A DNA stretch of 64,000 bases from Cupriavidus numazuensis (GTDB taxonomy: Bacteria; Pseudomonadota; Gammaproteobacteria; Burkholderiales; Burkholderiaceae): contig NZ_CAJPVI010000023.1 of the NCBI RefSeq assembly GCF_905397435.1, positions 61,015 through 125,014 of the forward strand, read 5' to 3'. Positions 26,455 to 35,178 of the stretch are shown here, in pieces. Both the position numbers and the translations under genes were made by a program. The notes beneath the pieces were generated by a model, which was not told the DNA's origin, ran no database searches, and saw only the letters and a program-made list of their open reading frames with translations. Every line of letters starts with the position of its first letter. Position 1 is the stretch's first letter.

Positions 26455-26859
26455 TTACAGCAACTTCCCACCCGGCGGACTACTTGGCCGGTCCGCCGGC
26501 AAATGCCGAATAATGCAGTCGATCGCCCCCGTATCCGTCTTCCCCGCACCGAGTGCCCCGCTCACCGACGTCCGGTATTGCGCCGGACTGATCCGCTTGT
26601 AATAAAGCCGCGAGGTTTGGTCCAGCCAGTAGACGTAGTCGTCGTCACCCGAATTGCCGTTGTCGCGGAGCCACTGGCTGATGTTGTTGTTGCCGATGAC
26701 CATATTCGGGCAGGCCGTCTTCAGGGAATCCAGGTACGCATTGAAGCCCTTGGCTTCGAAATTACGCACCGAGTCGGGCGCGCAGGCGGCCAGCGTCATG
26801 GCGACGCCTGCCGCAGCGGCAGCTTGAAACCTTCTCCAGCCTGAAGTGGTGTCCGGCAC
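26455..26859 (-). CDS. Small lipoprotein of unknown function
   Basis: A 134-residue protein with a lipoprotein signal peptide (VAMTLAAC, Cys ~26). The mature part holds two further Cys (TACPNMV and IDCIIRHL) and ends in a Pro/Gly-rich tail. The sequence ISQWLRDNGNSGDDDYVYWLD gives no recognised family. It sits alone between the toxin-antitoxin operator and the flavoreductase gene. Envelope location is likely; function unknown. Confidence 0.7.
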   Translation of the reverse strand: MPDTTSGWRRFQAAAAAGVAMTLAACAPDSVRNFEAKGFNAYLDSLKTACPNMVIGNNNISQWLRDNGNSGDDDYVYWLDQTSRLYYKRISPAQYRTSVSGALGAGKTDTGAIDCIIRHLPADRPSSPPGGKLL

Positions 26860-26912
26860 GGCAGCCTCCGTGAAAGTTGCGCTGCCGTCATCTTAGGCCA
26901 TTCAAGGCCAGC

Positions 26913-27746
26913 TCAGTCGTCGAGCGTCTCGTGCACGGCTGCCGCGCCCCGCTTCCAGTAGCTCGAAGCGCGGATACGCTTCTTGTCGATGCCGCGTTCC
27001 GTCACGAGATACTGGCGCACCGACTTCATCGCCGCCGATTCGCCGGCGGCCCAGACATAGCCTTCGCCGCGCGGCAGCGCGATACCGCGCAGGGCGGGTT
27101 CCAGCAGGCTGCCCTCCGGTGCGTCGCCGCGATGCAGCCAGTGCACCTGCACGTTCGCCTGGCTCGGCAGCGGAATTTCGGCATCGGCTTCCGGTACCTC
27201 GATCACAACCAGCGCCCGGGTATCGGGTCCCAGTTCCTCCAGCCGGCGGCCGATGGCAGGCAAGGCGGTCTCGTCGCCCACGAGCAGATGCCAGTCGAAC
27301 GCGGTGGGTACCACGAAGGATCCGCGCGGACCGCCAACGCCCAGGTACTGGCCCGGCTGCGCTTGTGCGGCCCAGGTCGACGCAGGGCCGTCGCCATGGA
27401 GCACGAATTCGATATCGAGTTCCTGCGCCGCAGCGTCGTAGTGGCGCGGCGTATAGTCGCGCGCCGGTGGCCGCGGCTGGTCCTCGGCAAAGACCACGCC
27501 GTTGGGGCCGACTTCAGGCATGACAGGCTTGTCGGCGCCAGCTTGCGGGAAAAAGACCTTGACGTGGTCATCGAACGAAGCGGAGATAAAGTCGGCAAGG
27601 TCGGGGCCCTGGAGCGTCACGCGCAGCAACTGCGGCGAGACATGCCGAGTGCGGACGACCTGCAGCATCCGCATCTTCAGCGGATGGCGGACGCGCTGGA
27701 CGGTCAGGTCGCGGGTGGAATGGCTGGTATCTGTCGGTATCGTCAT
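26913..27746 (-). CDS. Siderophore-interacting flavoreductase (YqjH-like)
   Basis: A 277-residue ferredoxin-reductase-like protein of the siderophore-interacting family. It has an FAD-binding beta-barrel (~15-130, with RDYTPRHYD and GQYLGVGGPRGSF) and a NAD(P)H domain (with LLVGDETALPAIGRRLEEL and YVWAAGESAAMK). It should reduce ferric siderophores to release iron in the cytoplasm. The ATG at 27746 is favoured by GAGGA 5-6 nt upstream; ATG 27758 and GTG 27806 are alternatives. It follows the PadR regulator gene, matching the E. coli yqjI-yqjH association. Confidence 0.88.
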   Translation of the reverse strand: MTIPTDTSHSTRDLTVQRVRHPLKMRMLQVVRTRHVSPQLLRVTLQGPDLADFISASFDDHVKVFFPQAGADKPVMPEVGPNGVVFAEDQPRPPARDYTPRHYDAAAQELDIEFVLHGDGPASTWAAQAQPGQYLGVGGPRGSFVVPTAFDWHLLVGDETALPAIGRRLEELGPDTRALVVIEVPEADAEIPLPSQANVQVHWLHRGDAPEGSLLEPALRGIALPRGEGYVWAAGESAAMKSVRQYLVTERGIDKKRIRASSYWKRGAAAVHETLDD

Positions 27747-27809
27747 GGAATTCCTCATGTGAGGGGCGCCAGATGCGCCCAGGGCGGACGCGAAGGTCAA
27801 CGCCACGGA

Positions 27810-28505
27810 TCAGTCCTTCGGGCCGGCTTCGATCTCGGCCGTGGCCCGCGCCAGGATGTCGGCAATGCGCCGCTGTTCGTCCGGAGAAGCGTCACTGCGC
27901 AGTGCCAGCGCACGCTTGAGTGCGACGCGCGCCTGCACGAACTCCGGCGCCCATCCGCCCTGCTCCGGCTCTACCTGTGGCTCACCGGCCATGGCGCGGC
28001 GGATCCAGTCCATCTTGCGTGCCGCATGTCGCAGGCGCCCGAGCATCAGATCGAGCCGGTCCTTGTTGGCGGCCAGATAAGTGCGGCCGGCGTCGGAGAG
28101 GTGGTAACGCTTCTTGTTGCCCTCGGTATCCACCGTGGCGTGGCCTACTTCTTCGAGATATGTCAGCGCCGGGTACACCATGCCGGGGCTCGGCTTGTAG
28201 AACCCGCTGGTTCGCGTCTCGAGGGCCTTGATCAGTTCGTAGCCATGGCTGGGCTTTTCCTCCAGCAAGGCCAGCAGCAGCAGTTGCAGGTCTTCGGCAC
28301 TGAACTTGCGGCCCCGCCGCCAGCCCTCGCCGTCAAAGTCGCTGGGGCCACCAAAGCCGTCGCCGCCGTCCGGGCCGCCCCAGGAGCCACCGCGATGGTG
28401 GCGCCCGATGGCATGGCGAAAGAAGTGGTGAGAGAGCCTCATACCGAACCGGCGGCCGAGGCCGGCGTGCTCGAATGAGGCAAATGAAGCAAAGGGATGT
28501 CGCAC
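27810..28505 (-). CDS. PadR-family regulator with His-rich N-terminus (YqjI-like)
   Basis: A 231-residue PadR regulator. A His-rich N-terminal extension (~24-45, HHFFRHAIGRHHRGG) precedes a Gly/Asp-rich linker and the winged helix (~70-150, LLLALLEEKPSHGYELIKAL; YPALTYLEEVGHATV). E. coli YqjI has the same layout and senses nickel/iron through such an extension. It starts at GTG 28505 with GGAGG 5 nt upstream. The flavoreductase gene follows, and AT-rich palindromes lie in the leader, so autorepression is likely. Confidence 0.88.
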   Translation of the reverse strand: MRHPFASFASFEHAGLGRRFGMRLSHHFFRHAIGRHHRGGSWGGPDGGDGFGGPSDFDGEGWRRGRKFSAEDLQLLLLALLEEKPSHGYELIKALETRTSGFYKPSPGMVYPALTYLEEVGHATVDTEGNKKRYHLSDAGRTYLAANKDRLDLMLGRLRHAARKMDWIRRAMAGEPQVEPEQGGWAPEFVQARVALKRALALRSDASPDEQRRIADILARATAEIEAGPKD

Positions 28506-28515
28506 GAACGCCTCC

Positions 28516-28549
28516 GATATATCTTAAAACATATCTTAAGATATATATC
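28516..28549 (-). promoter_or_regulatory. AT-rich palindromic operators of the PadR operon
   Basis: The perfect 14-bp palindrome ATATCTTAAGATAT (28531-28544) has a further half-site GATATATCTTAA at 28516-28527 and an extended inverse ending at 28549. The block stands out from the GC-rich surroundings and lies 11 bp before the GTG start. It is the expected place for PadR (YqjI-like) binding. Confidence 0.65.
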
Positions 28550-28606
28550 TGAGACCGCGAAGTCAAGGTTGGCCTGCCGCCGGATTGTCCGGGGCAGGTC
28601 TCGGCG

Positions 28607-29680
28607 CTATTTCATCCGGTACCAGTGGAAGCCATCCGGCCCGGTTTCCCGCACCGCTTCCCCGCGGTGCATCAGGTAGTTCAGGTGCGCGATGCTCTCC
28701 CCCGTGGCCATGCCAAGCAGGCCCGGACCGTCAATGGGGCGCGAAAACAGTTGCCCGAACACATCCACGGCGCGCCGTGGTTCCACGATTGCCTCACGCA
28801 ACCGGTCCAGCGCCTGGTGCTGACTGCGCGACAGGTAGTCGAGCCGCGCATGCAGGCCGCGGAACGGCTCGTTGTGTGCGGGCAGCACGAGCACATCGTC
28901 CGGCACCTCGCGCCGGATCTTGTCCAGCGAGTCCAGCCAGTCCCCCATCGGGTCGGCCTCCGGCTCGGTCGGGAATACCGAGACGTTGGACGAAATGCGC
29001 GGCAGCACCTGGTCGCCGGAAATCAGCACTTTGAGCGCCGGGCAGTACAGGCACGCATGCTCCGGAGAATGGCCGGTGCCGACAACCACGCGCCATTCGT
29101 GCTCGCCAATGCGCAGCACGTCGCCGTCCGTCAGGCGCTGGAAGCTTTCCGGCAGCGCATGCACGTACTTGCCAAAGCCGCCAAAGCGCGTCCGGTAGAC
29201 CTCGATATCGTCCTCGGTCCAGCCGGCCCGCCGGTAGAAGTCGACGGCCTCCGGCGGCGCCGCACGGCCGGTATCGGCGGCCAGCACGCGGCACATCAGG
29301 TATTCCATCGACGTCATCCACAGCCGGCAGCCGAACTTGCGCGTGAGCCAGCCGGCCATGCCGATGTGATCGGGATGCATGTGGGTGACAAAGAGCCGCG
29401 TCAGGCCGCCACCGGCCAGCGCGCCGCCTTCGCCGAACAGCGTGCGCCAGGCCGCCGCGGTTTCGGGCGTCTGCAGGCCCGAATCCACGGCTGCCCAGCC
29501 GGCACCGTCGCGGATGGCCCAGAGATTGATGTGATTGAGTCCCAGCGGCATCGGCATGCGCAGCCAGCGCACGCCGGGCGCGACTTCATGCGCTTCGCCG
29601 GGTGCGGGCGCGTCGCCGCAGGGATAGTCGAGGATGGGTTTTTCGAGAGGAGGCTGCGTGTTTGGGGCTTGCTGGCTCAT
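28607..29680 (-). CDS. Metallo-beta-lactamase-fold hydrolase
   Basis: A 357-residue MBL-fold protein. The metal motif is THMHPDHIG (~110-118), then GTGHSPEHACLY, SGDQVLPRISSNV and a later VLPAHNEPF. This arrangement resembles glyoxalase II-like or thioesterase-type MBL enzymes. A C-terminal winged-helix-like region (~290-357) is typical of the LACTB2-like group. Start chosen at ATG 29680; 38 upstream residues are Arg-rich and unlikely to be coding. Substrate unknown. Confidence 0.85.
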   Translation of the reverse strand: MSQQAPNTQPPLEKPILDYPCGDAPAPGEAHEVAPGVRWLRMPMPLGLNHINLWAIRDGAGWAAVDSGLQTPETAAAWRTLFGEGGALAGGGLTRLFVTHMHPDHIGMAGWLTRKFGCRLWMTSMEYLMCRVLAADTGRAAPPEAVDFYRRAGWTEDDIEVYRTRFGGFGKYVHALPESFQRLTDGDVLRIGEHEWRVVVGTGHSPEHACLYCPALKVLISGDQVLPRISSNVSVFPTEPEADPMGDWLDSLDKIRREVPDDVLVLPAHNEPFRGLHARLDYLSRSQHQALDRLREAIVEPRRAVDVFGQLFSRPIDGPGLLGMATGESIAHLNYLMHRGEAVRETGPDGFHWYRMK

Positions 29681-29806
29681 GCTTTCTCGGCCTTGTCTGT
29701 GTAGGGCTGTCCGCCCGGGTGCCCGCCTGCGCGGGGCCCCGGGTCTCTGATCCAGCAGACACCTTAGCCGAGTTGCACCATTCGTGTCACGCACCAGCGC
29801 GGGGGG

Positions 29807-31258
29807 CTAGCGTCCCTGCGCCGGCAATACCTTGCCCGGATTGAGCAGGTTACGCGGGTCCAGCGCCTGCTTTACCTGCCACATCAGTTCGATTTCCACG
29901 GGCGACTTGAACTGTGCGAGGTCGTCGCGCTTGACCACGCCGATGCCGTGTTCGGCCGAGATCGATCCGTTCTCGGCATGCGCCATCGTATCGACCAGGC
30001 CGGAGATGCGCGCGTACCACTGCGCGAGGAACTCCTTCGCCGGCCGGTCCTTGGGCCTCAGCGGATTGAAGTGGACGTTGCCGTCGCCCATATGACCGTA
30101 GATCACCATGCGCGCATCCGGCTCAAGCGCCAGTACCCGCTCGGATGCCTCTTCCACAAACGCTGCAATGCGTGACAACGGCACCGACACATCGCACTTG
30201 ATGCTGCCCCCGGCACGGGTCTGCGCATCGGAAATCTCTTCGCGGATACGCCAGAACGTCTGCGCATCGGACAGGCTCGCAGCCACCGCGGCGTCCTGCA
30301 CGAGCCCCTGGCCGAAGCCCGATTCCAGGATCTCCATCAGCGTGGCGTTGAGGCTTTCCGCATCGGTGCCCGAGGTCAGCTCGATCAGGACCATCCAGTC
30401 GTGCATCTCCGGCAGCGGCGACGGGACATTGCCGAGGTATTCGAGCACGAGTTCCAGCGCCGGGCGCGAAATCAGCTCGAACGCCGTGACCGCCTGCCCG
30501 GATAGCCGTTTGGCTTCGCCCAGCAGCTGCACCGCCGCCGCGGGGCCCGGCACGGCGACGAAAGCCACCGCCGTGCTGCGCGGCTGCGGCATCAGCTTGA
30601 GCACCGCGCCGGTGATGATGCCCAGCGTGCCCTCCGCGCCGATGAACAGGTGCTTCAGGTCATAGCCGGTATTGTCCTTGCGCAGGCCGCGCAGCGACGA
30701 ATAGATGCGCCCGTCCGGCAGTACGGCTTCGATGCCCAGCACCAGGTCACGCATGTTGCCGTAGCGCAGCACCGCTGTGCCCCCGGCATTGGTGGAAAGG
30801 TTGCCGCCGATCTGGCACGAGCCTTCCGAGCCAATGCGCAGCGGGAACAGGCGCTGTTCGGCTTCCGCCGCGCTGCGTGCCGCGCTGAGCGTGACGCCGG
30901 CCTGCACGGCCATCGTGTCGTTGACGGCATCGATGGCCAAGACGCGGTTCATGCGGCGCAGGTTGATGACCACAGCCGCGCCGGTGTCGTCAGGCACTGC
31001 ACCGCCCATGAGCGACGTGTTGCCGCCCTGCGGCACCACCGGCACCCCATTCGCGTAGCACCACTGCATGACCTGGCTGACCTCTTCCGTCGATGCAGGC
31101 AGCACCACGACCTGTGCCTTGCCACGGTAGATGCCGCGATAGTCGGTGACGAAAGGCTGCATGTCGGCATCGCCGCTCAGGCAGGCGTGTTCGCCGACGA
31201 TGGCCTGCATCGCGCGCAGGGTGGTTTCAGGATTCGGGGCTTGGACTTCGGCTTGCAT
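29807..31258 (-). CDS. FAD-linked oxidase of the D-lactate/2-hydroxyglutarate dehydrogenase type
   Basis: A 483-residue flavoprotein with the PCMH-type FAD-binding domain (PVVPQGGNTSLMGGAVPD; GSCQIGGNLSTNAGGTAVLRYG) and a C-terminal FAD-oxidase domain ending in EHGIGVVKRDDL. It would oxidise a D-2-hydroxy acid and pass electrons to the quinone pool or an electron-transfer flavoprotein. It is the last gene of the sugar-acid operon, 26 bp after the aldolase gene, so its substrate may be a hydroxy acid made by that pathway. Confidence 0.88.
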   Translation of the reverse strand: MQAEVQAPNPETTLRAMQAIVGEHACLSGDADMQPFVTDYRGIYRGKAQVVVLPASTEEVSQVMQWCYANGVPVVPQGGNTSLMGGAVPDDTGAAVVINLRRMNRVLAIDAVNDTMAVQAGVTLSAARSAAEAEQRLFPLRIGSEGSCQIGGNLSTNAGGTAVLRYGNMRDLVLGIEAVLPDGRIYSSLRGLRKDNTGYDLKHLFIGAEGTLGIITGAVLKLMPQPRSTAVAFVAVPGPAAAVQLLGEAKRLSGQAVTAFELISRPALELVLEYLGNVPSPLPEMHDWMVLIELTSGTDAESLNATLMEILESGFGQGLVQDAAVAASLSDAQTFWRIREEISDAQTRAGGSIKCDVSVPLSRIAAFVEEASERVLALEPDARMVIYGHMGDGNVHFNPLRPKDRPAKEFLAQWYARISGLVDTMAHAENGSISAEHGIGVVKRDDLAQFKSPVEIELMWQVKQALDPRNLLNPGKVLPAQGR

Positions 31259-31284
31259 GTTCGCTCGGACTCCGGTTTCGGTGT

Positions 31285-32091
31285 TCAGTACGCGGCGGAA
31301 GGTGCGCCGCTAGCGCTGGCGGCTTGCTGCGGCTTGAATTCCGCGGCAAGTCGACGCGCTGCGTTGGCGTACATCGTCACATCCACACCGGTCGCCACGA
31401 ATGTGCAGCCCAGATCCAGGTAGCGGCGCGCCAGCGTCGGGTCCGAGGTCAGCGTGCCGGCGGCCTTGCCGCTGGCGACAATGGTCCGCATCGCGCCTTC
31501 GATGGCCGCCTGCACCTCGGGGTGCCCCGGCTTGCCGCGATAGCCCATCGACGCGGCCAGGTCTGCCGGTCCGATGAACACGCCGTCGACACCGTCGACC
31601 GCGCAGATCGCCTCAAGGTTCGCCAGCGCCGTCACGCTTTCCGCCTGTACCAGCAGGCAGATCTCGTCATTGGCCACATCGAGGTAGTCCGTGCGGCTGC
31701 TCCACCGCGACGCACGCCCTACCGCACTGCCAACGCCGCGAATGCCCTGCGGCGGGTAGCGCGTGGAGCTGACCAGTGAGGCCGCCTGCTCGGCCGTATC
31801 GACCATCGGCACCAGCAGGTTCTTCGCCCCGATATCGAGCAACTGCTTGATCAGCGCTACCTCGCCCGCCAGCGCGCGCACCACGGGCTGCGCCGGGTAA
31901 GGCGCAACGGCCTGCAGCGCCTGCAACGTCGTGCGCAGGTCATTCGGCGCGTGTTCGCCGTCGATCAGGAGCCAGTCGAAGCCGGTGGTGGCGGACACCT
32001 CGGCCAGGTAAGGAGTCGCCATCGAGAGCCAGAGGCCGATCTGCGCCTGGCGGGCCGCCAGGGCGGCCTTGAACGGGTTGTGTGCGGGCAT
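31285..32091 (-). CDS. HpcH/HpaI-type class II pyruvate aldolase
   Basis: A 268-residue TIM-barrel aldolase. GLWLSMATPYLAEVSATTG and WLLIDGEHAPND near the N-terminus, plus the metal-site Glu and Asp in VQAESVTALANLEAI and GVFIGPADLAASMG, mark the HpaI/GarL/RhmA family. It would cleave a 2-keto-3-deoxy sugar acid or related hydroxy-keto acid to pyruvate and an aldehyde. That aldehyde could be the substrate of the dehydrogenase encoded next to it. Confidence 0.9.
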   Translation of the reverse strand: MPAHNPFKAALAARQAQIGLWLSMATPYLAEVSATTGFDWLLIDGEHAPNDLRTTLQALQAVAPYPAQPVVRALAGEVALIKQLLDIGAKNLLVPMVDTAEQAASLVSSTRYPPQGIRGVGSAVGRASRWSSRTDYLDVANDEICLLVQAESVTALANLEAICAVDGVDGVFIGPADLAASMGYRGKPGHPEVQAAIEGAMRTIVASGKAAGTLTSDPTLARRYLDLGCTFVATGVDVTMYANAARRLAAEFKPQQAASASGAPSAAY

Positions 32092-32131
32092 GGTGTTGTC
32101 TTGCCTTCTGTGAATGCGGAAATGCTGCCGC

Positions 32132-33607
32132 TCAGCCGAGCTGGCCCTGGCAAAGGTACTTGGTATGCATGTAGTCGTCCAGCCCGTGGCGGGAACCTTC
32201 GCGCCCGTAGCCGGATTCCTTCACGCCGCCGAATGGCGCGGCTTCGGCGGCAATGGCGCCTTCGTTGATGCCGACCATTCCTGTTTCCAGTGCCTGCGCC
32301 ACGCGCCAGATGCGGCGCACGTCATTCGAATAGAAGTACGCGGCGAGCCCGAACGGGGTGTCGTTCGCATCGCGGATCACCTCGGCCTCGTCGCGGAACT
32401 TGAACACCGGCGCCACGGGCCCGAAGGTCTCCTCGCAGGAGAGTTCCATGGCGGGCGTTGCGTCGATCAGCACGGTCGGTGCGTAGTAGTGCGGGCCGTC
32501 GGCCGTGCGAACACGCCGCCCGCCGGTCACCACGCGGGCGCCCTTCGCTACCGCATCCTCGACATGCCGCGCAATCTTGTCGACGGCGCGCGCGTTAATC
32601 ATCGGCCCGATCTGCGCGTTCTCGTCCGTGGCAGGCGCCACATGCAGCGCACCGACGCGGCGCGCCAGGCGTTCGACAAAGTCGTCGTGCACGCTCTCAT
32701 GCACGTAGACGCGGTTCGGGCACACGCAGGTCTGGCCGCCGTTGCGGAACTTGGACGCCATCAGGCCATCGACGGCGGCGTCCAGGTCAGCATCCTCGAA
32801 CACGATGAACGGCGCATTCCCGCCCAGTTCCAGTGACAGCTTCTTGAGCGTGCCGGCGGATTCGCGCGCCAGGTGCTTGCCCACCGGCGTGGAACCGGTG
32901 AACGTGATCTTGCGCACGCGGCTGTCGGCGAGCCACGCATCGACCACGTTGGGCGTGCTTTCGCGCGAAGCCGTAACGATGTTGAGTACGCCTGCCGGCA
33001 GGCCAGCCTGCTCTGCCAGCCAGACCAGTGCGAGCGCGGTCAGCGGCGTGTCTTCAGCCGGCTTGGCCACGACCGTGCAACCTGCGGCCAGCGCTGGCGC
33101 AATCTTGCGCGCGATCATCGCGAGCGGGAAATTCCACGGCGTAATGGCGGCCACCACGCCAACCGGCTCCTTCAGCACCAGCAGCTTGCGGCCCGGCACG
33201 GCCTCCGCGACGATATCGCCGCAGATACGCGTAGCCTCTTCGGCAAACCACTCCACGTACGAAGCGCCATACAGGACTTCCCCGCGCGCCTCCTTCAGCG
33301 GCTTGCCCTGCTCGGTCGAGATAATGTGCGCCAGGTCTTCCTGGTTCGCGAGGATCAGTGCATGCCAGCGCTTGATCAGCTGCGCGCGCTCGCGCGCCGG
33401 ACGGGCGCTCCACGCCGGAAACGCATCGGCAGCGGCATCGGCCGCGCGTCCCGCATCGTCATCGTCGCTGTCGGGCACATGGGCAAACACCTCGCCCGTG
33501 GCCGGGTTGGTGACGGCAAAGCGGCGGCCCAGGCCGGCATCGCGCCATTGCTGGTTGATGAAATTCTGGCTGCGCAGCAGCGCGGCGTTGGCAAGATTCA
33601 AGGACAT
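32132..33607 (-). CDS. NAD(P)-dependent succinate-semialdehyde dehydrogenase-like ALDH
   Basis: A 491-residue aldehyde dehydrogenase of the GabD group. Catalytic Glu is in LELGGNAPFIVFEDADLD and catalytic Cys in NGGQTCVCPNRVYV, with TPWNFPLAMIARKIAPALAAG upstream. By context it oxidises a semialdehyde formed in the sugar-acid pathway (succinate, 2-oxoglutarate or tartronate semialdehyde type) rather than serving GABA breakdown. It lies 40 bp after the dehydratase gene and 40 bp before the aldolase gene. Confidence 0.88.
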   Translation of the reverse strand: MSLNLANAALLRSQNFINQQWRDAGLGRRFAVTNPATGEVFAHVPDSDDDDAGRAADAAADAFPAWSARPARERAQLIKRWHALILANQEDLAHIISTEQGKPLKEARGEVLYGASYVEWFAEEATRICGDIVAEAVPGRKLLVLKEPVGVVAAITPWNFPLAMIARKIAPALAAGCTVVAKPAEDTPLTALALVWLAEQAGLPAGVLNIVTASRESTPNVVDAWLADSRVRKITFTGSTPVGKHLARESAGTLKKLSLELGGNAPFIVFEDADLDAAVDGLMASKFRNGGQTCVCPNRVYVHESVHDDFVERLARRVGALHVAPATDENAQIGPMINARAVDKIARHVEDAVAKGARVVTGGRRVRTADGPHYYAPTVLIDATPAMELSCEETFGPVAPVFKFRDEAEVIRDANDTPFGLAAYFYSNDVRRIWRVAQALETGMVGINEGAIAAEAAPFGGVKESGYGREGSRHGLDDYMHTKYLCQGQLG

Positions 33608-33647
33608 GGGAACGTACGAAAGGAGTGCGATGAAGGCGGGAACGCGG

Positions 33648-35171
33648 TCAGCTCACGATGCCAAGATGCCAGGGCACGAACTCGTTGTCGCCCAGGCCCA
33701 GCAGTTCGCTTCGGGTCGGCTCGCCGGATGCCGCCTGCAGGATATGTTCGAAGATGCGCTGCCCCATCTGCTCGATCGTCAACTCGCCATCGACCACCAG
33801 ACCGCAATTGATGTCCATGTCATCGCGCAGGCGGTCGTACATCGGCGTGTTCGACGCGAGCTTGATGGTCGGGGCCGGCTTGGAGCCGAACATTGAGCCA
33901 CGGCCGGTGGTGAAGCAGATCAGGTTGGCGCCGCTGGCGATCTGGCCGGTCACGGCTACCGGGTCGTAGCCAGGAGAGTCCATGAAGACGAAGCCCGCCT
34001 TGTCGATGGGTTCGGCATACTCGTACACCGCCTGCAGCGGCGTGGTGCCGCCCTTCATGGCCGATCCCAGCGACTTCTCGAAGATGTTTGCCAGGCCGCC
34101 CTGCTGGTTGCCATGGCCGACCACGCCGTTGAACTGCGCGTTGTGACCGGCGGTATAGCGTTCCCACCACGCCAGCCGGTCCAGCAGTTTCTGGCCGACT
34201 TCTGGCGTTACCGCGCGCCGCGTCAGCATGAACTCCACGCCGTGGATTTCCGGCGTCTCCGACAGGATCGCGGTGCCGCCATGCCGTACCAGGAGGTCCA
34301 TGGCCGCACCGAGCGCAGGATTCGCGCTGATGCCCGAGAACCCGTCCGATCCCCCGCATTCGAGGCCGATCTTCAGGTGGCTGGCCGGCACGCGTTCGCG
34401 CACAGCGAGGTTCGCGGCGGGCAGCATCGATTCGACTCCACGAATGCCTGCCTGGATCGTTTCACGCGTGCCGCCGGTGTCCTGCATCACCAGCGTGTGC
34501 ATGGCCGCGCCGGGTTCCAGCCCCTGCGATTCCACCAGTCCCGCCACCTGGTTGCGCTCGCAGCCCAGTCCCACGATCAGCACGCCCGCGAGGTTGGGAT
34601 GCCGCGCATACCCGGCCAGCGTCCGGCGCAGCACGTCGAAATGCTCGCTCGGCGACGACATGCCGCAGCCGCTGGTCTGGGCGAAGGCGACCACGCCATC
34701 CACGTTCGGATAAGCCGCCAGCCGCTCCGGCGTGAAATGCGCGGCAATCTGGCGGATCACCGTGGACGAACAATTCACGGACGACAGGAGGCCGATGAAA
34801 TTGCGCGTGCCCACGCGGCCGTCCGGGCGCACGAAACCCATGAACGTGGCCCGCTCCGCTTCCGGTACGTAGTCCACCGCGCGAACGTCCTGGCAAAAGG
34901 CCGGATCGCGGTAGAAGTCCACCAGTTTCAGGTTATGCGAATGCACGTGATCGCCGGCCGCGATATCGCGCGAGGCGACGCCGATCACGGTGTCGTACTT
35001 GCGTATCGGCGTGCCACTGGCAATCGCGCTGGCCGCGATCTTGTGCCCGGCCGGGACCTGGGCGCGCACGCGCAGTGCGGGATCGGACAGTTGCTGCCCG
35101 AGCGCGAGATCGCCCCTGGCGATCAGCACGTTATCGTTGGCATGCAGGCGGATGACGGGGTTCGTTTTCAC
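33648..35171 (-). CDS. Altronate/galactarate dehydratase (UxaA/GarD family)
   Basis: A 507-residue sugar-acid dehydratase. The N-terminal SAF-like domain (~1-95, IRLHANDNVLIARGDL ... GDHVHSHNLKLVDF) is joined to the UxaA/GarD catalytic domain (GYVRPDGRVGTRNFIGLL-type segment, QTSGCGMSSPSEHFDVL, ECGGSDGFSGISANPALG). Conserved Cys and His residues fit an iron-dependent dehydratase. The N-terminus looks more like altronate dehydratase than galactarate dehydratase, but the substrate is open. It starts the catabolic genes, 7 bp after the Bug receptor gene. Confidence 0.88.
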   Translation of the reverse strand: MKTNPVIRLHANDNVLIARGDLALGQQLSDPALRVRAQVPAGHKIAASAIASGTPIRKYDTVIGVASRDIAAGDHVHSHNLKLVDFYRDPAFCQDVRAVDYVPEAERATFMGFVRPDGRVGTRNFIGLLSSVNCSSTVIRQIAAHFTPERLAAYPNVDGVVAFAQTSGCGMSSPSEHFDVLRRTLAGYARHPNLAGVLIVGLGCERNQVAGLVESQGLEPGAAMHTLVMQDTGGTRETIQAGIRGVESMLPAANLAVRERVPASHLKIGLECGGSDGFSGISANPALGAAMDLLVRHGGTAILSETPEIHGVEFMLTRRAVTPEVGQKLLDRLAWWERYTAGHNAQFNGVVGHGNQQGGLANIFEKSLGSAMKGGTTPLQAVYEYAEPIDKAGFVFMDSPGYDPVAVTGQIASGANLICFTTGRGSMFGSKPAPTIKLASNTPMYDRLRDDMDINCGLVVDGELTIEQMGQRIFEHILQAASGEPTRSELLGLGDNEFVPWHLGIVS

Positions 35172-35178
35172 TTGGGGA

